A stretch of 5,720 nt of DNA from Gemmatimonadaceae bacterium (lineage in GTDB: Bacteria > Gemmatimonadota > Gemmatimonadetes > Gemmatimonadales > Gemmatimonadaceae). Positions 1-5,720 of this stretch are shown here, one piece after another. A program made the position numbers and the translations under genes. A model generated the notes under the pieces. It was given only the letters and a program-made list of their open reading frames with translations, was not told the DNA's origin and did not search any database. Numbering within the stretch: the first letter of the stretch is position 1; each line of letters starts with the position of its first letter. The stretch spans positions 1-5,720 of the forward strand of contig JACMLI010000403.1 of the NCBI GenBank assembly GCA_014379705.1, read 5' to 3'.

Positions 1-551
1 ACGCGACGGAGGTGCGGCGCGTCGCCACCACGGTGCGCGGGACGATGGGTGAACCCACCATCATCGTGAACAACGCCGGGGCGTTCGCCCTCGGGGAACT
101 CGGCGCGCTGTCACTCGCCGATGCAGAGCGGATGGTCCAGGTGAACCTGCTCGCCCCGTACCACCTGCTGCATCACCTGCTGCCGGGCATGCGCGAGCGG
201 CGTCGCGGCCACGTCGTCATGGTCGGGTCGATCGCCGACCACACCGCCTTCCCCGAGAACGCGGCGTATGCGGCATCCAAGTACGGGGCGCGGGCGATCC
301 ACGAGGTGCTGTGCGCTGAGCTGCGTGGAAGCGGCGTGCGCGCAACCCTTGTCTCACCCGGGCCCGTCGACACCGCCATGTGGGACTCGGTGGGGCTCGA
401 ACATCGCAAGGGCTTTCCCGCGCGCGCAGAGATGCTGGGTGCCGAGGACGTAGCCGACGCCGTCCTCTGGGCCGTCACGCGCCCTCCCCACGTGCAGGTC
501 GACGAGGTCCGCGTAGGCTCGATCGGCCGGCGGGGTACGTCGGACGGGTGA
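1..551 (+). CDS. Short-chain dehydrogenase/reductase, C-terminal part (5' end outside window)
   Basis: This is a classical SDR oxidoreductase, expected to be a soluble NAD(P)(H)-dependent enzyme. The frame is open to the left edge (first full codon at 3), so the gene starts upstream and the Rossmann glycine motif (TGxxxGxG) is not in view. Visible landmarks: the NNAG motif (69-80); the tetrad Asn in 'VNLLAP'; the catalytic Ser in 'MVGSIAD' (codon 228-230); Tyr and Lys of 'YAASK' (267-269 and 279-281); and the 'SPGPVDT' stretch after the active site. Ser and Tyr are 13 residues apart, as usual for the family, so the active site appears intact. The C-terminal 'PPHVQVDEVRVGSI' strand is typical of classical SDRs. 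The substrate cannot be told from the sequence. A GTG at 12 is in frame but falls inside the fold and is not the real start. The gene ends at TGA 549-551, 63 bp before the next gene. Confidence 0.93.
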   Translation, partial: ATEVRRVATTVRGTMGEPTIIVNNAGAFALGELGALSLADAERMVQVNLLAPYHLLHHLLPGMRERRRGHVVMVGSIADHTAFPENAAYAASKYGARAIHEVLCAELRGSGVRATLVSPGPVDTAMWDSVGLEHRKGFPARAEMLGAEDVADAVLWAVTRPPHVQVDEVRVGSIGRRGTSDG

Positions 552-614
552 TGGCGGCACGCCGGCACCGCTGAGAGATTCCCCCCGTCCGCTGTCCCGA
601 TCGCATTCGTTCCG

Positions 615-1262
615 GTGTTCATCGAACTCGTCGACATACTGCGTTGCCCCCGCGCCCATGAGGAGACGTGGCTCGTGGCGGCGGTGTCGACCTTTCACGG
701 ACGGCACATCGCCACCGGCTCGTTAGGTTGCCCGATCTGCCGGACGGAGTACCCGGTCGCGGACGGCGCTGCCGACTTCACGGTCGCGGGACACCCGCCG
801 GACCTGTCGCCGCGACTGCCGCCTTCCCCCGTGGCGGACGATGAGGTGATGCGGGCGCGTGCGCTCCTCGACCTGTCCGAGGCCGGTGGCGTCGTCGCGG
901 CTCTTGGCACGGCAGCGACCCTGGCTGCGGCGCTCGAAGACAGCGCCGAGTGCACGATCCTGCAGGTGAACCCGAGTGGAGCGGCAACGGGGCGGGGCGT
1001 CTCGACGCTCTGGGTGGATGACCGAGTGCCCCTCGCCCCCGACGCGCTTCGAGGGGCGCTGGTGGGGGAGGACGTGTCTCAGATCCTCCTGGCAAGTCTC
1101 GTGGCCGCCATTCGGCCCAAGGGCCGGCTGGTGGCCCCCGTCGGACTGCCCCTGCCGGAGGGAATGAGCGAGCTGGCGCGCGACGACCGGCAGTGGGTGG
1201 CGTCCCGCACGGGAGCGCGAATTTCACCGCCTGTCCCGCTCCAGCGCGGATGGTCCAAATGA
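615..1262 (+). CDS. Trm112-like zinc-ribbon protein with degenerate methyltransferase-like C-terminal domain
   Basis: This is a 215-aa protein. Residues 1-55 resemble the Trm112/UPF0434 zinc-ribbon family: 'LVDILRCP' at the start, then 'LGCPICRTEYPVADG'. Probable metal ligands are C11, H15 (C-x3-H instead of the usual C-x2-C), C39 and C42. Residues about 60-80 form a Pro-rich linker. Residues about 81-200 have the strand/helix rhythm of a class I SAM-dependent methyltransferase: 'GGVVAALGTAATLAAAL' where motif I would be, 'CTILQVNPSG' like strand 2, 'DDRVPLAPDAL' like the 'lPf.d.sfD' segment, and 'LVAAIRPKGRLVAP' like the conserved 'r.LkPGG.l' region. The DxGxGxG SAM-binding loop is not recognisable, so I infer a non-catalytic or scaffold role. 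The GTG at 615 is the first start after the preceding stop and places the zinc ribbon at the N-terminus. No Shine-Dalgarno is visible. The exact function is unknown to me. Confidence 0.82.
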   Translation: MFIELVDILRCPRAHEETWLVAAVSTFHGRHIATGSLGCPICRTEYPVADGAADFTVAGHPPDLSPRLPPSPVADDEVMRARALLDLSEAGGVVAALGTAATLAAALEDSAECTILQVNPSGAATGRGVSTLWVDDRVPLAPDALRGALVGEDVSQILLASLVAAIRPKGRLVAPVGLPLPEGMSELARDDRQWVASRTGARISPPVPLQRGWSK

Positions 1263-1268
1263 GGGCTT

Positions 1269-1285
1269 GCCCGCTGTGGGCGGGC
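1269..1285 (+). other. Short GC-rich hairpin after the zinc-ribbon gene
   Basis: GCCCGC (1269-1274) can pair with GCGGGC (1280-1285) around a 5-nt loop, starting 7 bases after the stop of the zinc-ribbon gene. There is no T-tract behind it, so it is not a standard intrinsic terminator. It could slow transcription or stabilise an mRNA end, or be a chance product of high GC. It sits in the 91-bp gap before the kinase gene. No convincing -35/-10 pair is visible in that gap. Confidence 0.25.
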
Positions 1286-1344
1286 CGTCGAGCTTCCCTG
1301 CAACCGCGGGGGCCGAATGGTCAACGCCATGTGCCACGCGGCAC

Positions 1345-1350
1345 GGGGGA
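1345..1350 (+). promoter_or_regulatory. Possible ribosome binding site of the kinase gene
   Basis: GGGGGA lies 3 nt before ATG 1354. The spacing is tight and the match to the Shine-Dalgarno consensus is partial. It still favours the ATG at 1354 over the in-frame TTG at 1267, whose extra 29 residues are Pro/Gly/Ala-rich and do not look like part of the kinase fold. Confidence 0.4.
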
Positions 1351-1353
1351 ATC

Positions 1354-3987
1354 ATGAACCTGGAGCTGCTGCAGGAGCTGCAGGAGGTCGTCGGCGACGC
1401 CTACCTCATCGAGCGGGAGCTTGGTGGGGGTGGCATGGCCCGCGTCTTCCTGGCCACCGAGCGCTCCCTCGGCCGACGCGTCGTCATCAAGGTCCTCCCC
1501 CCTGACCTCGTCAGCGGGGTCAGCCGTGCTCGGTTCGAGCGCGAGATCCTCGTTACGGCCAACCTGCAGCACCCGCACATCCTCCCCGTGCTGGCCTGCG
1601 CCATGTGCGTGCGAGGGCCGGGGTCGCATGACGACCTGCACTATTACATCACGCCGTACATCGAGGGAGAGTCGCTCCGGACCCGCATCGCGCTCGAAGG
1701 GGCCCTCCCCACGCGCGACGCGCTGCAGATCCTGCGGGAACTCGCCGGGGCCCTCGCATACGCACATTCGCACGGCATCATCCATCGCGACGTGAAGCCG
1801 GAGAACGTGCTCCTGTCCGGCGGACACGCAGTACTGGCTGACTTCGGCATTGCATCCGCCCTGCAACGTGTCACCGTGACGCAACGGCTGACGGCGACGG
1901 GGCAAGGGCCGGGCACGCCAGGCTACATGGCGCCTGAACAGCTCGTTGATGCCAACGGCGCCGACCCGCGCGTCGACGTCTTCGCCCTCGGGGTGGTGGG
2001 TTTCGAGCTGCTGACCGGCAAGGCGCCGTTTGGTGGAGCCACACCTCAAGCTCTGGCCGCGTCCTACTTCGCCGAGGCGCCGCCAAGCCTTGCGAACTGT
2101 GCGAGCGACGTCCCGGCCGGCGTCTCGGCCGCGATCTCGAAGGCGATGGCGACGCGCCCCGAGGATCGCTTCGTCGACGCGAACGAGTTCCTCGCCGCGC
2201 TGCGGGCCGCGGAGGACGAAGTGCGCCCCTCGGTGCTCCGTCGCTGGAAGACCCGCGGGTTCTTTGCGGGCGCCACGGCCGCGGTGGCATTGATGGCACT
2301 CTTTGCCTGGCGGAGCCAGGGCAAAGTCTCGAGGGCGGCCGCCGAAGAGCCAGGCCGCAAGATGGTGGCGGTCCTGCCGTTCAAGAACCTCGGGGCGCCT
2401 GACGACGCGTACTTCGCCGATGGCGTGACCGAGGAGGTCACGAGCCGCCTCGCCAGCCTCCCCGGGCTTGGCGTCATCTCGCGCACGAGCGCGGACCAGT
2501 ACGCGCAGTCGACCAAGACGCTCAAGCAGATCGCTGAAGAACTCGGCGCCGACTATGTGCTCGAGGGGAGCGTGCGATGGCAGCGAACGCCGGGCGGTGG
2601 TGGTCGCGTGCGCGTGACGCCGCAGCTCATCCGCGTGAGCGACGACAGTCATCTCTGGGCACACTCGTTCGACGCGGACCTGAAGGACGTGTTCTCCGTG
2701 CAATCGGAGATCGCGGAGAAGGTCGCGGGGCAGCTCGCCGTCGCCCTGCCCGGTGGCGCGCGACTGCACATGTCGGCGCGTCCCACAGAGGACCTCGCGG
2801 CGTACGACGCCTATATCCGCGCGGAGCAGATCCGGACGCGGGAGATGAACAGCGCCAGTGCGATGCCCAGGGCTGAGAAGCTGCTGCTCGAGGCGGTCGG
2901 GCTGGATGCGCACTTTGCCCTCGCCTTTTCCAGGCTCGCCCTCGTGCACATGCGCATGTACGAGGGCTTCATCGACCGCACGGCCCCTCGCTTGGCGCAG
3001 GCGCGTGCCGCCGCGGACTCCGCCATCGCCCTCGATCCGTCGCTGCCCGAGGCGCACCTCGCCCTCGGCAGGTTCTTCGAGGGCACCGAGAACCTCGCGG
3101 CCGCCGATTCGCACTACACCATCGCGATCAAGGGCCGGCCCAACGACAGCTTCATGCTGGTGTCGAGCGCCGCGGTGGCGTCTCGGCGCGGGGACCTGAA
3201 GGAAGCCGTGAATCGGCTGCGCAAGGCCGCCCGGCTCGACCCGCGCTCGGTGATACCAAACGTCGCGGCCGCCGAGGCCTACGGGCTGATGCGCGACTAC
3301 ACGCAGGCGAAGCGCTACCTCGATCGTGCGATGGCGGCCGACTCCGACATCGTCGACACGCACGTCATGAAGCTTCGCCTGGAAGTGATCGTCGCGGCCG
3401 ACTACGCCGCGGCGCGGGAAACCGCCCGTGGCATGCTGCGGCGCTTTGGTCCCGAGCGCTCGGTGGGCTCCGAAGGGTTCGACGTGGCACTGCCGGCGCT
3501 GGACTCGACCGACCTCGTGGCCCTCGAGCGTGTCACGGCGAGCGCGTTCGGCGGGAGCTCCGTGCTCTATCACTACTGGCGCGTGCACCTCTACGACACG
3601 TGGAGGCCCCAGCTGGCCAAGGTGCACGCCGACAGCCTGCGGGCGATGCGCGATGACCTCGTGAAGGCGCAGCCCAACAGCTACCGGCTGCTCATGGCCA
3701 GCGGATGGGTGAGCGCCGTGAATGGGGACACGGCGGTGTCGCGCGCCCATATGCTGCGCTCGCTCGAGCTGGCCCCGCGGGAGAAGGATGCGGTCGCGTG
3801 GTCCGAGGCGAACTACGTCGCGGCGCAGACGAGCGTGAAGCTCGGCGACCACGCGCGCGCGATCGCGCTGCTCGCCCCGATGCTGCGCGTCCCGTCGTGG
3901 GTGACGGTGCCCAACCTGCGGCGTGATCCGCAGTGGGAACCGCTGCGCACGAATCCGGAGTTCCGCAAGCTCGTTGGGACCTCATGA
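1354..3987 (+). CDS. Transmembrane Hanks-type Ser/Thr protein kinase with TolB-like and TPR sensor region
   Basis: This is an 877-aa receptor-like protein kinase. The kinase domain spans about residues 17-285 and has the expected landmarks: Gly-rich loop 'ELGGGGMARV' (22-31), catalytic Lys K46, helix-C Glu E64, 'HRDVKPEN' with D146 and N151, 'DFG' D163-G165, 'GTPGYMAPE' (187-195), and the late conserved Arg R272 in 'RPEDRF'. The enzyme should be active. Thr residues 174, 176, 180 and 182 in the activation segment are candidate autophosphorylation sites. One hydrophobic helix follows a basic stretch (about 303-319). Residues 336-465 match the TolB N-terminal-like domain seen in such kinases ('VAVLPFKNLG', 'YFADGVTEEV', 'GADYVLEGSV', 'HLWAHSFD'). 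Residues about 480-877 are helical TPR repeats ('ALDPSLPEAHLALGRF', 'AARLDPRSV'), ending in a 'RDPQWEPLRTNPEF' tail. The kinase is predicted cytoplasmic and the TolB/TPR part extracytoplasmic; ligand and substrates are unknown. There are no PASTA repeats. The stop overlaps the next start by ATGA. Confidence 0.95.
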   Translation: MNLELLQELQEVVGDAYLIERELGGGGMARVFLATERSLGRRVVIKVLPPDLVSGVSRARFEREILVTANLQHPHILPVLACAMCVRGPGSHDDLHYYITPYIEGESLRTRIALEGALPTRDALQILRELAGALAYAHSHGIIHRDVKPENVLLSGGHAVLADFGIASALQRVTVTQRLTATGQGPGTPGYMAPEQLVDANGADPRVDVFALGVVGFELLTGKAPFGGATPQALAASYFAEAPPSLANCASDVPAGVSAAISKAMATRPEDRFVDANEFLAALRAAEDEVRPSVLRRWKTRGFFAGATAAVALMALFAWRSQGKVSRAAAEEPGRKMVAVLPFKNLGAPDDAYFADGVTEEVTSRLASLPGLGVISRTSADQYAQSTKTLKQIAEELGADYVLEGSVRWQRTPGGGGRVRVTPQLIRVSDDSHLWAHSFDADLKDVFSVQSEIAEKVAGQLAVALPGGARLHMSARPTEDLAAYDAYIRAEQIRTREMNSASAMPRAEKLLLEAVGLDAHFALAFSRLALVHMRMYEGFIDRTAPRLAQARAAADSAIALDPSLPEAHLALGRFFEGTENLAAADSHYTIAIKGRPNDSFMLVSSAAVASRRGDLKEAVNRLRKAARLDPRSVIPNVAAAEAYGLMRDYTQAKRYLDRAMAADSDIVDTHVMKLRLEVIVAADYAAARETARGMLRRFGPERSVGSEGFDVALPALDSTDLVALERVTASAFGGSSVLYHYWRVHLYDTWRPQLAKVHADSLRAMRDDLVKAQPNSYRLLMASGWVSAVNGDTAVSRAHMLRSLELAPREKDAVAWSEANYVAAQTSVKLGDHARAIALLAPMLRVPSWVTVPNLRRDPQWEPLRTNPEFRKLVGTS

Positions 3988-5012
3988 GCGGGGACGACCG
4001 GGACGCGGAGCGGGGGCTGTCGACCGCGGCGCGCCGCCTGCTGGCGATCGTTGGGTACTACGTGGTGGGCACCGTCATCGGGGTGCTGGCGTGGCGGCAG
4101 TATCCCGCCGTGCGTGACCTCCTCGCCGGGGCGCGCCCGCAGGACCTGACGTCGCTGCCCAGTGGCGCGGCGCTCGCGGCGGATACCGGGGGGCCGGACT
4201 TCGGGGGCCTCGAGGACATGGTGACGACCACGCTGCTCGTGCTCGGGGGCGCGCTGGCGACGGCCCTGCCGATGGCATGGGTCTATTCGCTCACGCGGCG
4301 GCGCCGCGGGTTCTCGCAGTCGATGGTCCACATCCTCGTGTTGCTGCCCCTTGCGGTCGCGGGGATGGTGACGCTGATCCAGAACAGCCTCGCCCTCGCG
4401 TTCAGCCTTGCGGGGATCGTGGCGATCCTGCGCTTCCGCAACTCGCTCGACGACGTGAAGGACGGCGTCTACATCTTCGTCGCCGTCAGCATCGGCATCT
4501 CGGCGTCGTTAGGCGCGCTGATGGTCGGCATCCTCACCTCCGTGGTGTTCGGGGTGGTTGTGCTCGCGCTCTGGTGGCTCGACTTCGCGAGGCGACCGGT
4601 GGCCGGCATGCGCGGCAACTGGCGCCGCCTGGCGCGGCTGCCCAAGGTCGTTCCGCCGGGGGAACGACGCCCCCCCAAGGTGGTCCCCGAGGCCGGGGAC
4701 GAGGTGTTCGCATCCGCCGCGCGCGCGTGGCGACGACAGCTCCAGATCACCGCGGAACAGCGCATCGCGGGGGGCGAGGAGCGCTTCAACGCCACGCTGC
4801 GCATCCGCTCGACCGACGGCGCGCGCTCGCGCGCCGCGCTCGAGGAGGTCATGGAGGCCCGCACGCGGCGCTGGGAATTGCGCGGCATCGCCCCGGGGGA
4901 GCAGGGCACGAGTACGCTCACCTATCGCGTTCGAGTCCGGCGAGAGGCCCGCGGGGAACTGCTCGACGCCCTCCAGGGCGTCGATCAGACGGCGGGCGTG
5001 GAGTTGCGATGA
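3984..5012 (+). CDS. DUF4956 family multi-pass membrane protein
   Basis: This is a 342-aa membrane protein. The start chosen is the ATG that overlaps the kinase stop (ATGA, 3984-3987). An earlier in-frame start at 3933 would lie inside the kinase gene and is less likely. Hydrophobic segments lie at about residues 19-38, 80-101, 114-132, 136-150, 161-180 and 182-199. The diagnostic stretch is 'SLAGIVAILRFRNSLDDVKD' (141-160) followed by 'VYIFVAVSIGISASLG', which matches DUF4956 (alternating 'IRFR' and 'iFvaiaiGl' blocks). This is recalled from the family, not searched. Residues about 200-265 are basic and Pro-rich. Residues 268-342 suggest a small ferredoxin/ACT-like fold ('FNATLRIRS', a helix, 'STLTYRVRVRR', a helix, 'AGVELR'), probably cytoplasmic and perhaps regulatory. 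DUF4956 proteins are often encoded beside VTC/CYTH polyphosphate polymerase-like proteins, as here. Biochemical function is not established to my knowledge. The stop overlaps the next start by ATGA. Confidence 0.88.
   Translation: MSGDDRDAERGLSTAARRLLAIVGYYVVGTVIGVLAWRQYPAVRDLLAGARPQDLTSLPSGAALAADTGGPDFGGLEDMVTTTLLVLGGALATALPMAWVYSLTRRRRGFSQSMVHILVLLPLAVAGMVTLIQNSLALAFSLAGIVAILRFRNSLDDVKDGVYIFVAVSIGISASLGALMVGILTSVVFGVVVLALWWLDFARRPVAGMRGNWRRLARLPKVVPPGERRPPKVVPEAGDEVFASAARAWRRQLQITAEQRIAGGEERFNATLRIRSTDGARSRAALEEVMEARTRRWELRGIAPGEQGTSTLTYRVRVRREARGELLDALQGVDQTAGVELR
5000..5003 (+). promoter_or_regulatory. Shine-Dalgarno of the CYTH-like gene, inside the DUF4956 gene
   Basis: GGAG sits 5 nt before ATG 5009, within the last codons of the DUF4956 gene. 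With the ATGA overlap it supports translational coupling and fixes the start of the CYTH-like gene. Confidence 0.6.
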
Positions 5013-5720
5013 CCGTCCCGCTGCTCCCGGACTTCGGCGACGACGGACGGTGGGATGTACCAACGGCCGAAGTGTTCGAGCGACTCGCGACCGAGGCGAT
5101 CCCGTTGGAACTCGCCGTGGGGGGGACGGACCGGTCGTTCCATCGCGATGTGTACTTCGATACCGAGGACAACGCGCTGCACGCGCGCGGGGTCTCCTGC
5201 CTCGTCAGGCACGCGTCCGATGGCCGGCATCGCCTCGTCGTCACCGTCGTCACGGAGGGGAACGGGGTCGCGAGCCTTCGGCACGTGGCGACCGACCTTC
5301 CCGGCGGTGACGAGCGCCGTTGGCTGGATGGCGACAACGAAGGGTCACGCCTGCTGCGCTCGATCGTGAATCCGACGTTGCTCGGGCCGCGCCTCGAGCT
5401 CGAGGTGGAACGGCTCACGCGCATGGCGTCGTCGGGGGGGTGGTGGCGCCGGGCGACGTTTGCCCTCGCGTACGATGCCGTCACCGTGCGCTCATCGGGT
5501 CTCGCGCGCCCTTTCCACGAACTCGCGCTCCACGCGGTGAAGCCCGGACGACCCTCGGCGGACGACGTGGCGCGCGCCCTGCGCGAGACGTATGGCCTGC
5601 GCTCCCTCACGCTCGATCGGCAGCAGCGCGGTGAGCAGCTGCGGTCGGCCCTCGAGAGCGAGGCGCTCGCGCGTCGCGTGGGGAGCGGGCGGTGGGTCGC
5701 CGTGGTCGCGCTCGATGGCC
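5009..5720 (+). CDS. CYTH/VTC-like triphosphate-tunnel protein, N-terminal 237 residues (3' end outside window)
   Basis: The frame is open from ATG 5009 to the window edge with no stop, so the gene is cut at its 3' end. Residues about 20-215 resemble a CYTH/VTC-like triphosphate tunnel domain, the fold of polyphosphate polymerases, triphosphatases and class IV adenylate cyclases. The clearest signature is 'YFDTEDNALHARG' (49-61) followed by a basic strand. Later strands fit too: 'RLELEVERLTR' (128-138), 'FALAYDAVTVR' (151-161), 'FHELALHAVKPG' (169-180), a helix, 'YGLRSLTLDRQQRGEQL' (195-211). No ExExK motif is visible near the N-terminus, and several tunnel residues look replaced (L65, A173, R204), so activity is uncertain. 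Residues from about 225 ('GRWVAVVALDG') may open a second domain I cannot identify. It overlaps the DUF4956 gene by ATGA, and its partner role with that protein is inferred from the common pairing of these families. Confidence 0.8.
   Translation, partial: MTVPLLPDFGDDGRWDVPTAEVFERLATEAIPLELAVGGTDRSFHRDVYFDTEDNALHARGVSCLVRHASDGRHRLVVTVVTEGNGVASLRHVATDLPGGDERRWLDGDNEGSRLLRSIVNPTLLGPRLELEVERLTRMASSGGWWRRATFALAYDAVTVRSSGLARPFHELALHAVKPGRPSADDVARALRETYGLRSLTLDRQQRGEQLRSALESEALARRVGSGRWVAVVALDG

Noticed and set aside
12..14. GTG at 12 as the start of the SDR gene
   Set aside because: The frame stays open to the window edge, and the cofactor-binding N-terminus required by the family would be missing. 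The true start lies upstream.
554..571. Possible hairpin (GCGG/CCGC) after the SDR gene
   Set aside because: The stem is only 4 bp with a long loop and no T-tract, which is expected by chance at this GC content.
1267..1353. N-terminal extension of the kinase from TTG 1267
   Set aside because: The 29 extra residues are low-complexity and unrelated to the kinase fold. ATG 1354 has a purine-rich site just upstream and begins near where such kinases usually start.
1321..3852. 843-codon open frame on the - strand opposite the kinase gene
   Set aside because: Its product is dominated by Arg, His, Gly and Val with no recognisable motif. It mirrors the kinase codons, whose frame has unmistakable kinase, TolB and TPR signatures. 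Long antisense frames are a common product of high GC.
4918..5610. 230-codon open frame on the - strand over the CYTH-like gene
   Set aside because: It is rich in Arg, Ser and Pro with no domain signature. The + strand frame here has the CYTH signature, an ATGA overlap and a Shine-Dalgarno.
5320..5634. 104-codon + strand frame inside the CYTH-like gene
   Set aside because: It is out of frame with the CYTH-like gene and Ala/Arg-rich, with no motif. It is a shadow frame.

Overview
This is a high-GC bacterial window with every gene on the + strand and almost no non-coding space. The receptor-like Ser/Thr kinase (kinase, membrane helix, TolB-like domain, TPR array) ending in an 'RDPQWEPLRTNPEF' tail is a style very common in Gemmatimonadota and related soil phyla. 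Together with the GC content this makes a Gemmatimonadota-like chromosome the best guess. That is inference from style; there is no rRNA or marker gene here. I see no mobile element, tRNA, rRNA or CRISPR array.

Layout: (1) 1-551, the C-terminal part of a short-chain dehydrogenase/reductase whose cofactor-binding N-terminus lies before the window. (2) 615-1262, a 215-aa protein with an N-terminal Trm112-like zinc ribbon followed by what looks like an eroded class I methyltransferase domain. (3) 1354-3987, an 877-aa transmembrane Hanks-type Ser/Thr kinase with TolB-like and TPR regions. (4) 3984-5012, a 342-aa DUF4956-type membrane protein. (5) 5009 to the window end, a CYTH/VTC-like (triphosphate tunnel) protein that runs off the edge.

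Genes 3, 4 and 5 are joined by two ATGA stop/start overlaps, so they form a translationally coupled cassette. DUF4956 membrane proteins commonly sit next to VTC/CYTH-type polyphosphate polymerase-like proteins. The unusual element is a receptor-like kinase fused directly onto that pair in one operon. A reasonable hypothesis is that the kinase senses something through its extracytoplasmic TolB/TPR part and controls a membrane-bound phosphate-polymer or nucleotide-triphosphate activity. Several basic and acidic residues normally conserved in CYTH tunnels look substituted here, so the enzyme may be altered or inactive. Genes 1 and 2 are separated from the cassette and from each other by short gaps (63 and 91 bp), and any functional link to it is unsupported.
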